Assembly (NCBI RefSeq): GCF_021917145.1
Contig: NC_061072.1
Span: 8,309,391 to 8,373,390 of the forward strand
Length of the DNA stretch: 64,000 nucleotides
Direction: 5' to 3'
Origin: Hypomesus transpacificus
Lineage: Eukaryota; Chordata; Actinopteri; Osmeriformes; Osmeridae
Of the stretch, positions 34,340-51,603 are shown piece by piece. Position numbers and translations under genes: made by a program. The number at the start of each line of letters is the position of its first letter. Position 1 is the stretch's first letter. Below the pieces are notes generated by a model that saw only the letters and a program-made list of their open reading frames with translations, did not search any database and was not told the origin of the DNA.

Positions 34340-35723
34340 ATGGTCTCGACCAGGCTTTCCCGGGCAGGTAGATTGAGATTGGGGACATGGATGACCTCCC
34401 CTGGAGACCTCCCCTGGGATCAGAGCCCCTGGGATACAGAGCAGTGCTGCTCAAAGGGACTGGGTGGCTCTGATGTTTAGGGACCAGCAAGGATTGGCGA
34501 AGACTGTGAAAGTCTTCTTTGTGGACTACCTTGTAGTACAATTGACACAGTGATTGAGAAAACAGATTTTTCAAGATCTGTGTGACTGCTGTACTGTGCA
34601 TGCATACGTTCAGTTTGTGTGTGTGTGTGTAAATATTTCATTTTTGAAACAGCACCCATTAAATAAGCACATTCCGCAAAAATTGGACATTGCACATTCT
34701 GCAACAATTGGAACAAATCCTTCAAAGATCAATTGACATTCCCATGGGAATGTGTCCTCCTGGACAGAAACTCGAGAGTGGACGTGAACCTGCAGGTTTT
34801 CAGTGGCGAGTCGTGGGATCGTCGAGGCGGGAGAGTCGTGGGATCGTCGAGGAGGGAGTCTTCCCATCAGCAGCAGGTGAGGGGCTCCTGTCCTGTTCTC
34901 AGAATCATGTGACTGTCTTTCGGGTCTGGCTGGCTGGTCAGGGCAGGCTTGTGGTAAACACTAACACAGGGATCCCATGCAAACTACTGTGTTTCCCCTC
35001 CAAGCCCCTATGAGAGCAGTATGTGAAAACCAACACCTGTCTCTCATTGCACTTTGTATAGGTTGTGTTTGTGTGTGTGTGTATGTATGTAGTAGGAGTA
35101 GTTGGTGTGCATGTTTGTTTATTTATGTGTGTGTGTGTGTGTGTGTGTAGGGCCCAGTGGGACAGTCAAAGCTATGAGAGTCTTAAAAGATAAACACAGA
35201 GTGGGTGTGGATTGCAAACGCAGCTGGAACCGCACAGAAAGACATTGAGAATGCTACTTAGCTCTCATAAACAGGTAATGCACCATTTAGCTCAACCACC
35301 ACAATACTACCATACACACTCAACATAATACTCAACCCTCAACATCCTCTGTCACGTAAATCTTTGACACAGGAAAACATGCAGAAAGATCCATTTCAAT
35401 TTTTTGTTTCCATAAGTAAACCCAGACGTATTTAAATCACATCTCAAAATATCAGGACCAATTCTTTATCTCAGATCCTGTGTGTTGATGAAGGAATTTA
35501 GCATTAACCAATCACTGGTCATTGGTGGGCTTTATGGACCTTACACTCAACCCATGTGACTTAACGTAAACATAGACTGACTTCCGGCCCTTGCCAAGAC
35601 AGCTCAGGGGATTGGTCTATAAATATAATGTAATTAGTGCTCCAAGGGTCAGGGGTCACAGCTGGGTGCCCTTGAGGGTCTTTCATGACTGAAATGGAGG
35701 GAAGAAGGGTGCAGGTGTGAGGA

Positions 35724-35868
35724 GGGTGAGGGAGGGGGAGGGAGGGGGAGGGAGGGAGGGAGGGAGGGAGGGGGGGGGGAGGGAGGGAGGGGGAGGGAGG
35801 GAAGGGGAGGGAAGGAGGGGGAGAGAGGGAGGGAGGGAGGGAGGGAGGGGAAGGGGAGGGGAGGGGAA
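35724..35868 (+). repeat. (GGGA)n polypurine tract
   Basis: About 145 bases of GGGA/GGGGGA repeats with essentially no pyrimidines, a candidate for triplex or G-quadruplex structure. Confidence 0.9.
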
Positions 35869-36102
35869 AGTGGTCGTTACTATCTGGAGTGGTCAAGTCA
35901 TTTTTCTTTGAAATTAGCCTTAACAGTCTTCACTAAACTTCAATAAAACTTCAATGAAAAAAGGATGTATCTCTCATAAAGGTCCAGAGAGTATGTTACC
36001 ATCATAGATACAGTTATCAAGACAGAATCAATCCAGATGTGACGTGTGTATTTTACACTGTTCAGACTTCAAAGATGTCTATGTTGTTCAGACATTCAGA
36101 AC

Positions 36103-36106
<4 letters not shown>

Positions 36107-36160
<54 letters not shown>
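36107..36160 (+). repeat. (GA)n microsatellite
   Basis: Pure GA run of about 54 bases. Confidence 0.95.
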
Positions 36161-36162
<2 letters not shown>

Positions 36163-38937
36163 GGTCTCTGTTCTGTTATCTCACAGTGTAAGCAGATAAC
36201 GATAGTATCATTGAAATGAAATGGGCTTTCAAAAGGAGAGGGTCAACAGAACAGCAGTCACCCCTGACGGTCTCTCGCTGGCTCTGGCATTCCTCACTGC
36301 TGAGGAGCACATGAAGAAGAGCTTTAGCTCCAGGGCAAACAAGAGCCAGTCTTTGTGAGGTGGGTCTCCTCACTGGCCAGTCAGCAGAGAAGACAGACGT
36401 TGACTTATGACAATCAATGGAAAGTCACAAACGAGAGACTCTTCATGTGTGCGTGTGTGCGTGTGTATGTGTGTGTGTGTGAGAGATGAAAGAGAGAGAT
36501 TGAGACATGGTGGCCTATCTAGGACTGATGATTGTGGATGTTTCCAACATCCATTTGGAAGATGGTTTTGTATTTATATGTATAATGTCTGTGTGTAAGA
36601 ACTGTGTGTGTTGGTTAGGGGTGAGTATATTGTGTGGTGGGTCGTTGGGGTGTGTGGGCGTGTGAGAGATGGTGTGTGTGTTTTTGGAGGGAACTGCACT
36701 TTTGTCTTCTGACTTTTAACCTCCCACCCCAGCCCACCCCTCCCCACCCCTGCCTAGCCAACCCCCAACTTTCCCCCCATGACCACCACTGTATGTTTAT
36801 GAGGATCATTAGCCTTTACTGAAAAAAATACAACTCCCTATACCACTTACAGTGGCACACAAGAGTAAACTGCTATTCCCATGCTAAAAGACAACAGTAA
36901 TCATGCTAGGCCTGCTGTGAGCTGAGGGCCAGTGTTGTCAGAGTCCAGCTGGGGGTCAGACAGAGGTGTTGCAGTCTCTGACTCCTCCCCCACCTCCACC
37001 CCGAAGTCCACCATTGGCTGGAGCATCTTGGAGGGAAACCTTAAGAGTGGTGTCCCTCCAAAACTGACAATAGGTAGAATGTTTTACAATTAGCCATAGC
37101 AAGACAGATGTTGCCAGGGTTGCATCCACCCCTCCTCCTCCACACACACACACACACTTTGTTTTTGTACAATGAAAGTCAGGACAAAAGTTTTTTGGCG
37201 GTTAAGCCCTTTTTCTTGAGTCTCTGCCATTGATATTATCACTATGTAATGAGATCTCTGAGAAGCAGAGTTGTGTCAGTGTTGGTATTATAACGATATA
37301 ATTGGGAGACATGCATTATTCAACAGCAGTTTAATCAGAAGCTGAATGGTTTCCTCCCTGAATAACAACAAAACAGTTATAATAAAGTCAAAAAGTGTTT
37401 CGCAGTCATTATTGTAGCTTAGTTCATATGGGCATTTATGGGTATGTCAATGTAAAAATATATCTTCTTGTGGTTTGTTTTTCATTATAATTATCAGGGA
37501 ATCAATCAATCAATCAGTCATTTGCATAAGTATCCCACGATTGGCTGAATAATCTTGGAGGGAAATTCAAGAACCACTATCCCTCCAAAACTCACAATGG
37601 CTGTGGTGTTTAACATGTCCATAGAAAGCCTTAAGCAATCTGTCCCCCCCCACCTACACCCCTATTTAAAGAGCATATTTAGATACAATGCAATTGAGAA
37701 CAATTGATGTATATTCTGGCGGTCAAGATGAGCCTTTCAGGTCTACGGACACTATCAGTAGCAACACAAGACAACAAAGTTTAACTGTGTCTCGTTCTGC
37801 ATCGCTGACTGAGGTGGTGTTCAATTACGGTGTTGATATTTTTTATGTCGAGGTGTTCGCTGCTGTCATTTTGTTAGACCACACATTTTCCCTCTGCCTT
37901 TGTTTTTCTTTCTTTCTCTTTCTTTATGTTTCTCTCACAAACAGCCACACAGACACACACACACACACACACATATACAGAAGCAGTTACACACCATGTA
38001 TTCAGTCACAAGGCCTGCACACATTTACGTTTAGGTTCTTCCATGTGTTGCACGCATGGTTGGTCTTCTTCTTTTGCAGTCTTGTTAGACATTCAGCTCC
38101 CCTCCTCCAGAGCTGGCTCTCTGCTTCTGACTTCTCTGTGCATTGTGTTCGAGGGTTCATCCATGGCTGCACATCACATAATTAGCCAACACACACACAT
38201 TCACCACACACACACACACCACACACACATTTTTAAAGACCCATACAATGGTAGGTTCAGACAATAGACACATGCCAGCCCCCCCCCCCCCACTCCCCAC
38301 ACACACACATATATATACCCTGTCTCTACCTCGCCTGCACCAAAAGCCTTAATTTTCTCAGCCCCCCACTCTACCATCAGCAGTATAATGAAACTGTCTA
38401 CAGATAGGATTACTCCTGAGACAATTCACTCACCCATTTATCTCTATTGGGTTACAGACTCTGTTGTTGTGATTTGAGCAGAAGTATACAGCCACATATA
38501 TTTCCATGACGTGCGTTTCCACAATGTTCCGCAACATTTCCAAGAAAATTCATTCACTTAACAGTTTTATGGATTCATATTTAGTTTTGTCGAGTAGTAA
38601 TATATTTTGTCAGTGTCTTGTAGTTGTTATTTGGCAATATCCCGCATCAAGAAAATTTTAGACTGTCTGCCGCTGCATAATCTATACTTCAAAGAGAATT
38701 GTTCAGCCTTCTCAGTGACCTTGGTATTATCTGGGCGGTGGTCATGTTTCCTTTAGAGATGCCATCACACAAGAGACGCTGTCTCCACCGAGGTCTCTGA
38801 ACACCTGAGCCCTTCTGTGGTGACCGACAGGACTGTCTGTTTTATAAACCAACACATCTGTTGCAAATGTAGACTCTTTGTTGGGGGAACCCCTTGAGGG
38901 AACCGCCAATTTTTGGTGTCCACCCATCATTTAACTG

Positions 38938-38938
<1 letters not shown>

Positions 38939-38988
<50 letters not shown>
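38939..38988 (+). repeat. Poly-C tract, 50 bases
   Basis: An uninterrupted run of C, unusually long for a mononucleotide G/C tract. Its exact length is likely unreliable. Confidence 0.9.
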
Positions 38989-38989
<1 letters not shown>

Positions 38990-41523
38990 CAGCACTCCCC
39001 CCTCCCTTCTACTCACCTCTCCCCATGGGCGTATCATGTCACCTGTGCCCTGGGGACATACTGGGGGGTTGTTTATATTGTCTTGGCAACGTTGACATCC
39101 GTTTGAATGTAAACAACATGCCAAAGCTGGCATGTGCTGAGTGCCTTGATGTTGCTGCTGTGTAACGGCTGTCTTTCTGGGGTGATTAAAACTAACCAAC
39201 TTTGGTGGTGTTAAATTAACTTGTTGAAACGCTGACTAGAACCAAACAAAAGTATAACTGATGCAATGTCAATAAGTATTTTTTTGAATGTGTTAAAAAA
39301 TAACGTTGGTTTTGAATGATTTTGTTTAATTGTGAAACCTTTTCCACCTTTAAATCTTTTACTAAAACGTTAAACGTTCGGAAGTTACTCTCTTGTCTGA
39401 ATTGAGTGTTAAATATTTATGTCACAGCTCCATGTTGTCATTTGGCTCTCTGTGACTGATCCCGGGGCCGTGGAAGAGAGGACAAGAGAGGGAGCAGACA
39501 AAACAGACTCTGTCCTGCCACAGAACGACTCTTGAATGCAGCAGGTCGCTGTGTCTGTGCAGTGAAAACTGTCTGCAGAGAAGTGCGGGACAGAGAAAGA
39601 GGGAACGAGACACAGAGGAGAGAAAAGGAGAGGGAAATAGTGAATAATTACAGAGCATATTGGAAGAGTGTGCATTTGTCTTTCAGTTCTGTCACACACA
39701 GACACACACACAAAGCCCTGACTTAAGGCTTTAGCCCGAGTGTAGCACATGCATGGGTCCTAATCAGCCTCCTTCATAGAGAGTGCCTCTGGGTCAGCCA
39801 GGGTGAGATGTTTGTGATGGAAATTTGGACGGCAGGCGTTGGAAAACAATGATGAGACAAGACGCCCCGGAGACGACATACTTTACACATGAGATAACAC
39901 GCATCCAGAGGGTGAATAAAAAGTACCAGGACTTGGGGCTGTAAAGCCGCTCTGTGGATTACTCTTCTGTGCAGTTAAGCCCAATTTCTGTGGTTTTCAT
40001 GGACTTGATTGAACACAATTGGATTGTAAAAGCAACTTGACTTTTTTTTTGAGTTGCACATTTTACAAAAAATTACATAAAATGTTAACAGAAATAGCTT
40101 CCATGAAACCTTTGTGGACAACAATTTATTGTTCAGTTCTTGGAAATAGTTGGTTTGAATCCATTTAAACATACTTTTGAAAAACGTTATGATTATGATT
40201 TCCTGCCAGGTTTCAGCGGACCTGTATTTCACATTGATGCAGCACAACCAAGCCTTTGGTGGGAGGCTAATTTGACCATTTATCAACTATGTATTCAACT
40301 ATTCATCAGTGTATATTCATCTTATTTAGATCTTCTAGTTTCTGATCTCGCTCAGAATAGATTTTGAGGGACAGGCGTGAGCCTCGATCAATTTCCCCCC
40401 TGCTAGCCAGCCAGCTAGGTTCTGGAGGAAAAGCCCATTCCTGCACTGTTTGAACCCCAGGCCTGCAGAGGCCTGCGGAAGCTTGTGGAGCCTGGAGAAT
40501 ATGAGGCCATCCAATGGAACCGCGCCATACTGCGGTATCGCACAAAGATTGGATTTAATGACCCTTCGATTGAGCAACTTTGAAAGGGTGACCTCCGACC
40601 CCCAGCCTTGACCCCTGGCGACCCTCACGTTCTCCGGGGTCCAGTGCTTGTCACTGGTCGTCCGTCAAACTCTTTTCACTGATCTGATTACCGCCCAATT
40701 TGGATTTTGCCGACTACACACTTCTTGGACCACAAAGAGATGCTTTCAGCAACTTTACATGACAACACATAACTGGACCGACAATTTAGAAGTGGAGGGA
40801 ACGGCAGTTGTGTAGTGTTCAGACTTGAGAGGAGTACCAAACTTATCATTTTAACAACCGCTGGCTGCGTTCTACAAAATTCCATCTGTATCTACCCATA
40901 AACAAGCAGAATCATCAATATGAGAAACGAGGTGATAAAAGTGTCTGTGCTGACTTTGAATCGTTGCAGAGATGATAGTTAAATTATACTTCTTATACGA
41001 AGCAACATGGTCCCTCGTTCTATGTGCACCAACATACAGGTGTGTGTGTGTGTGTGTTCACAATTATTGAGTCTACTGTAAAGGAATGTGCTGTCAGATA
41101 TTGTGTCAGCCCTTTTCCTGCCTCTCCCTGGATACCCCTCCCTTCCTCTTCTACCTCAGAACTCTGTCTAGCCTCTCCTAACACACACACACACACACAC
41201 ACACACATACTGACACACACACACAAACTTATTTAACCCCTACCCCCTTTGTGTCTGGCTAAGCTCTTTAGGATTATACGGGGGGGAGGTGGTTGCGAGG
41301 AGGTTACTGGGGGCTGGGGTAGAGGGGGTGGGTCTGTGACCCCAAGAGAGGATGACTTTAAGGGGCCTGGGGGTGTTGGAAGGGGGAGGGTACATCCCCT
41401 GGGTCTGACACAGTAGTTTTGAATTCCCTCCAAAAACGTAATTGTTAAACACCTCCCCCACCGGTGATACATAGCATGGAGCCGTCACCCACACCCCCAG
41501 CCACCATATATCCATCAAAGCAG

Positions 41524-41675
41524 CCAGGGTGGAGGTGAGGGGGTGGGGGGGTCTGGACAGTCCAGGGCGGAGGTGAGGGGGTGGGGGGGTCTGGACAGTC
41601 CAGGGCGGAGGTGAGGGGGTGGGGGGGTCTGGACAGTCCAGGGCGGAGGTGAGGGGGTGGGGGGGTCTGGACAGT
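41524..41675 (+). repeat. 38-bp G-rich minisatellite, 4 copies
   Basis: Four near-identical 38-base units (core gaggtgagggggtggggggg, then tctggacagt), with one T/C difference in the first unit. Each unit has several G runs. Confidence 0.95.
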
Positions 41676-42031
41676 CCAGGGCGGTGTAGCATAAATCCTC
41701 CTGGGCCTGAAAGATTCTAGGAGGATCACCTAGAATTATAGAAGAACAAGAACCATTTATTCAACTTTAAAAAAAAAAGTTTAATAAACATATTATTAAA
41801 TGTTAATTACATTTTTGAAACAGACAGGATCTTTCAGATAGGTTAATGTATATTAATATAATGTTTATAGATAGTATTTTTGTATGTTTATATTAGTCAC
41901 TGTTTTCCATTGTTTTACTACCTCATTGTACTAATGCAAGTACAGGCAAATACCGTCTGAATCCATGAGCTCTGCCTTTAGGAAAGGTCTGACCGTGTCT
42001 GGACGTGGACAAGCATGAATGTGTTGTGGGG

Positions 42032-42128
42032 TGCTTGTGTGTTTCTGTGTGTGTATGTGTGTGTATGTGTGTGTATGTGTGTGTATGTGTGTGTGTATGT
42101 GTGTTTCTGTGTGTGTATGTGTGTGTTT
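42032..42128 (+). repeat. (TG)n/TATG microsatellite
   Basis: TG repeats with regular TATG interruptions of about 10-base period. Confidence 0.85.
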
Positions 42129-43532
42129 ATCTGAGTCAAAGACGTTGATGTATCTTTCCCTGAGGGCGCCGGTAGGAGAGATGTTATTCCACACCCCTTC
42201 CCCGAACAGGAAGCTTAATCAGGCCCACTGAGGTGTGTGTATGACCTGTGACCTTTTAGGTGTCACACACACTGAAGGCCCTAGCCTCACACAACCTCAC
42301 ACTTCCCTTCACCTCTGTGTCAGGATGTTGACTGAACGGCCCATTAAACTACGATACATAGGAAATATATTGTGTTATACTGTAACGCTGTTGTTAAAAT
42401 GAAATCAAACTTTATATTTGTGGCCCTATTTTACACACAATGTCATAATGGACTTAACAGTTGCCTTCAAATCAGCACTTAAACCAACAGTATCTAAACC
42501 CTCTGATCCTCTCCTCCAAAGACCATTGATACTACAGAAAGGTGCAGACTAAATAGGCTGGAGACAATCTTCAAATAAGATTAACAATAAACTGTTTATC
42601 AATTGTTAGTGAAGTCTATTATAGTGAGGGTGGGATTTTCCTCCAGCCTCACAAAATCGTTATCTTGTTTTTGTCTTAAAACAACAATCAATGGCCATGG
42701 TACCTTGGGGCACGCAAGGTCTAATCTGACCATGCCACCACAACAAGCCCGGACATGTCCACCTCAGACAGGGCCTGGCCAGTCTGACCAGACAGAAGAA
42801 CAATGTCCATCTGCCTTTTCGGTGTCAGCATTGATTAGTGCATTCTAATGTTCTCCTAAAGGAGGCTTGAAACCACATGCATATTCACTCATCACTCAAA
42901 CGTTAGCATGCTTGTCTCCTCAGCCTACACTCCATTGTCCAATACTTGTTGCCCAAGTAGGCTATATTTGCTATAAATGACCATTCCTAGTAGGGTTCTA
43001 TAACATTGCATTGCGAGTCCTGGCTGTATACCTTGTGTTTCCCCCGGGGAATGAGCTGAAATCCTTGTTACAAGGCAAAGCCATATAATTACTCTTTTGT
43101 CTTTCCCTTTTAAACTTGGACACCGCTTCAGTGATAAGGAGAGTGTGCTCCCCTTCCCTCTCTTGTTTGAGCTTGGTGGTGAATGAGGAAGGCCACTGCC
43201 AAAAGGCTACACAGAAACAGAGAAAAGGAGAATCAATCAGGAAGTGACAGCTTTTTAGCTGTGCCAGTAAAGCCCGGGCAACTTCCTGGTGGTGTTGCCA
43301 AGGTGACTGAAGGCTCAGCCAGCTGGGGGAATTGGCTAGTGAAAGGGGTGGCAGTTGGACGCTGGCAAGAAATGGAAGAGAAGGGGGTGGACTAAGCAAG
43401 CCTTCGGCCCATGTCATGTGTTTCATACTGTAGGGAACAAACATATTTGGGTAAAATAATATTTAGTAAGTCATCATCGCGCACCAAACAAGGAAACTAA
43501 GTCTGCAATTCCAAGTGTGTGTGTGTGTGTGA

Positions 43533-43569
<37 letters not shown>

Positions 43570-45859
43570 TGAGAGTGAGGGGTGAAAGTGAGAGTGTTTG
43601 ACATTGAGGTCTGACAGTTAGCTGCATCCTAATCATTGCCGGCATTCCTCCGTCCATCTATGTGCTGACTGGTATGCAGCTATGTGTGAGAGCCGGGGAT
43701 TGTGGGATAAACTGGTGAACATGAGTAATACTCTGATACAGCTGTGGCCTTCTTTCCCCTCCTCTCCCATGGCTGAGGGCATGGGGGATGTGGGTGGGGG
43801 GGATATGGGACCAGGGGGTCCCATGGCCAGACTGGGGGCTCTGGGTAAACACAGCTGGGTCTGCATTTCTGGTCGGTCCCCCGCTTTAACGACCCCTCAC
43901 ACATTATCAGTGTGTTTGCTCAAGGGATGGACCCTAATCCTCACCCACTGATCTGTGTGCAGACCCACCATACTCTTTTATCCTCTATCCCAGCCATCAC
44001 ACGTTGTATCCCCCTGTCTATGCACCCCTCCTGCCCTCTAACACCAAGGCTAGGGGCATGGATGAAAGTGACCCTTGTCATACCAAGGCTAATTCCCCTG
44101 TTAGTAAACCTGGATGTTCTTCCTACAGTAAACAATCCTGGTGGATACCCAGAGAGACAACATTACCTTTTATAGCTCAGTGTATCTATCTGTAAAGTAA
44201 GTCTGCAAAGAGTGAAACTCTAGGTAGATGGGTTAGGCTTGGTCTAAGCCTTGGTCATGTCCTGTCATGTTCTTGATCGTTTATCAACCCCCATGCATGC
44301 GCCAAAGTGAGAGAACTTTCATTTAATTCTGAGATCTGTAATTCCATGGATATTACCATAGGTCTGACCATTTAAATTCACAAGGGTTTGTAGGGCTACA
44401 GTGATGCCTGAAAATAGGCAATATTTTCATTTGTTCAATGAGTACCAAAAGAAAAGAAAAGTGAATAAACTTTGCAAAGATAGTATGGTATAGAGGATTC
44501 GAACAAAAAGCAATTTTCGACTTCAAAAATGTTTAGAGATCGGGGGACACATACTGCCCTCTTGTGGACTTTAGGATCGCATCAATTTGTTGAAGTTATA
44601 TTCCTAAATTCCTCAAGAGTACGTACAGAAGTAATAAAGACAGATTCTCTTCTCTCTGAATATATTCCTTTTTCTACTTGTCTCGGTGTATATCACTATT
44701 TCTGAACGACATCTGAGCAACGTTAAAGATGTTTAACTTTGTTAAAATGTAGGAACCTCACAGGCTTCCGTCTAAAAGGACATGACGTCAGTATAACAAC
44801 AAACGATGACAGCCCGTGATGGGAAAAGCTAATCAATTAATAAGAATTGAAATGTTCCAACATCTCTGGCATCTGAATGTGAAATTAATTTCCTAAGGTA
44901 AGGTGATGAAAGGTGCGTTTTAGTGGTCGGCATCGTAAAAGTAGCATTCTTTAGAGCGAAGCGTAGTGGACTCGTATCTGGCTAGCTTTGATGATCGCAG
45001 CCGCTGGGATGTTGCAACGAAGTGTTTTTCTGCTAGCTCTAGGCTACCTGTACGCTGTGGACTAGCTTAGCTCTCTTGCTAGCTACATTTGAGGCCTTGT
45101 TTTATCTTTATGTTCAATAAAGATAAATGCATCTAGCTATCAAGTGTTTCTGGTGTCAGTTGAATTAAAGCTTGGATTAGCTAGCCAACAATTACCTTAT
45201 AAGGCAAGCAACGGTAAACTATTAAATAAATATGTTGTTTGTGGGCCTTTTCTACCAAGCAAACAATTTAGCCAGCAGTATGCAGGTAGCCTGGCTAGGG
45301 ATTCCTAAACGAGCCTTGGCTTGCCTGATTGTCAGAATGGTCGTGATGTTGCAAACAGTACAGTAGCGCGCTAGCTAACTTAAGTGTTTACAGGAACCCC
45401 GACAGGTAATTTATCTAGCTAACGGCAGCTAACTAATAGAGCTCTTTCGTCTCTATATTAGTTGGCAAATATTCAGTGGCAAACCTCTGCAATTTCATGC
45501 AGTTGTTTCTATCCCAGGGGGTTGGGTTTGCTAATGGTTAGCTATCCAGCTAAAAGCGTCGGCTATTTATTTTCAAGTCTTGACGTATGCTAGTCGACTG
45601 GCTAGCTACATGCAGTTAGCTGGCCCACACACATGGGGATGCTGATGTGATGATGATGCACGTTCATGGGGTTAAGTGCTTTTGAGTTGCCACAGCGACT
45701 GCACCTCACCACGATTGCCCAACGCAATGCAGGTGCATTGCAGCAACGTGTCAACAAAACTTAGCTTAAATATTTTCTTTTTCGTCTAGTGTGTGAGATA
45801 AAGAAGTAACAGGACGTTCTTCAACCTGTCAGCTAGCCAGCCGGAGAAACGGGGAACAG

Positions 45860-45905
45860 GATAGGGAAGCAGGGCGGAGCGGGCGCCGCGGACCCGGTGG
45901 AGAAG
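45860..45905 (+). promoter_or_regulatory. GC-rich 5' leader/proximal promoter of stub1
   Basis: A short GC-rich, CpG-containing block (gggcggagcgggcgccgcgg) just before the stub1 ATG, in otherwise AT-rich DNA. This fits a housekeeping CpG-type promoter or 5' UTR. The transcription start is not determinable. Confidence 0.45.
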
Positions 45906-49114
<3,209 letters not shown>

Positions 49115-51603
49115 GCACCTACGCTCCGGGCTCCTGCAGACCTTCACCGGCCTGCAGAGAAGAGAAGGACTGTCTGGAGAGGGGATTCGAACCCTGGAAC
49201 CCCTGCCCCCCCCGCCCTACCGGATATGCACTTTACACACACATGCAGGAGGGGCTGACGGTCACACGATAGACTACCTTAACGGGAGCCATCGTCTCTA
49301 GGTCTCCATCCTTTCCTATCTGCTGTCCATTGTGATCCTCTGTTCCCCCAACTGAGAGCCTTGTTCTGCAGGTCTTTCTCCCTTTAATGTTCTGTCATCT
49401 CCATTCTCTCTCTCTCTATCTTACTGTCCCTCATGGTGAAGGAGAACCCGCCCATCCCCATTTCTCTGTCTCTCGCTTGCTCGCTCTCTCTCTCTCTATG
49501 TCTCTCTCTGTCTCTCTCTTTCTCTGTCTTTCTGTCTTACTGTCTCAGTGCCACAATCCTCTCTGAACACATCACACTGCACTCGGGTGTTTCAGAACTC
49601 CGTCTATGTACAAATACCAGTTCTGTCTGATATAACCATCAATGTTCTGCTGAAACATATTGGCCTTTTGTTTGGCTCATCATCCAGTATTGTTTATTTT
49701 ATTTAGTTTTTTTTTTTTTTTGGGGGGGGGGGGGGATGTGCGGGGGGGAATCATACGTATTGTACTTAGTTTATTACTAATGGTTTCCTTAAGTTTGTGT
49801 TGGTGTTCCCTCAGACATGTTGACATGACCCAGATGCCAAAATGCTGTTTTCAACAAATCCAGAGTAATTCATTTTGAATGCAGAATGTCGTTTTGGAAT
49901 GGGTTCCGAAGAACTAACTAACCAAATTGAAGTCTGCATCACATAGTCACCAACAGAACTAGAATGTTGTTCATTGCATATCAGTACCGGTTAACAGACA
50001 ATTATACTACGTTGAATGTACTATATGCAAACGTACAGTAAAAGTGAATAGGTTTAAGTCTTCAAGTTGTATGTATTATTAGCACCAAAAAATGCATTGT
50101 TTTCATAATCCTAAATTGAGTTATGAATGGTAGAAAAGTGAGCTGGAACTGAAATATAAGGGGTCCCATCTATATTTGGTTTATTATTGAAATGTCTAAT
50201 GAATTTCTTTTCTCCTGAGATCTATTTTCCTGTTTCTGCTTGATTTTTGAAGTTCTTGGAAGCTGCTTTGGGAAATATTCTGTAATGTTAATGCTGTAGG
50301 AAGGCAGTAGGCTGTGAGCTTGGACAATGTTTGGGGCTGGAGGAACTGCTGTTGACGTAAGATGGCTTTGAGCACCGATGGAGACGTGTAAAGTCACTCA
50401 GATGTGCTTTACCAAGACAAGCAAACAGTCGTAGACATCTAGCAACGTGAATTTATTTTTCTCCCCTCAACCTTTATTTTTTGAAACAAATTCTACTTCC
50501 CTAATGTACTACACCAATCAGAAAGGTGTTACACCCGTCAAGGAAGTACTACACCAATCAGAAAGGTGTTACACCCGTCAAGGAAGTACTACACCAATCA
50601 GAAAGGTGTTACACCCGTCAAGGAAGTACTACACCAATCAGAAAGGTGTTACACCCGTCAAGGAAGTACTCGTAAGAACTGCAATTAAGACAGACTGCCT
50701 TTTTCATGGCACAGTGCAGAGTTTTAAGTAGGTTTGGGGTTAAATAGACTCCTTCAATTCCTTAAAAGTCTTCTGCCTTGTTTTGGCTTTTTAGGTAGAT
50801 ATGCTGTAAAGGTAGGACAATCCATTTGACAGTTTCCTGGTTAGGGGCTTTGAAACGGGCATGACATCCCTACAAGGAGACTGTTCTCTGCCCAGGTCCA
50901 GTATTTTACAGCTATCTCTACTTCCTCTTGTTTAAACTTGTGTTTGCGCTTGGCTGAGAGTGCTGGCTATGTAAATATGTTTGCTTGCAGATCTCTGATT
51001 TTATTTCTTCTTCATGGAACCAGTCAAAGCTTAGTGGAACTATGGAGAGCTTGAAAAAAAACAACTGTATTAAATGTAGATATGTTGATAACACAAACAT
51101 CCGACTTGTGCTGTTCTTTTCTCAAATCTAATGTCCATATTATTAATTTTTTGAAAACTATCTAGAAATGCAACAAATGGAAAATGCTTCAGCTCGACCT
51201 AGAGAGGTACGAGGCATAAAGGTGTATAGATGTCCAGGTTCATCGTCCCAGGAGGGCAGACCTGAACACACTGCTGCCTTCACATGTGTTGTTCCTGGCA
51301 ACAACACTGTCTAAGGCGAACATGACCAAAGATGAAAGTGTTTGTGTGTGCTTCTATTTGTGTTTCTCTGTGAGTGATTGTGTGTGTGTGTGCGCGCGCG
51401 CGCGAGTGCGTGTGTGTTTGCTTGTCAGACAGACACTCCAGTGTCAGTCAGTTCCGAAGCCACGCGACCCATTGTCACTGTAAACGGCTGCTGAGCTGAT
51501 GTCATGGTTTGTGCTAGGAGGGAAGAGGACTCAGACTCCCTGGCATAACTACCACAGCCAGCCTGACTGAGTGAGCACCACAAGGCCCTCTGGAGAAATA
51601 AAC
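49115..51603. other. stub1 3' UTR and spacer before the pentraxin gene
   Basis: Contains CT-rich sequence (49,410-49,530), a T-then-G run (49,707-49,735), a 40-bp minisatellite (50,507-50,666) and AT-rich sequence. No second gene was recognised. The stub1 polyadenylation site could not be placed. Confidence 0.5.
50507..50666 (+). repeat. 40-bp minisatellite, 4 perfect copies
   Basis: Four identical 40-base units (tactacaccaatcagaaagg, then tgttacacccgtcaaggaag), followed directly by unique sequence. The lack of any divergence between units suggests a recent expansion. There are no spacers, so this is not a CRISPR-like array. Confidence 0.97.

Noticed and set aside
50507-50666. Regular 40-bp repeats resembling an array
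   Set aside because: There are no unique spacers between units and this is vertebrate DNA, so a CRISPR array is excluded. It is a minisatellite.
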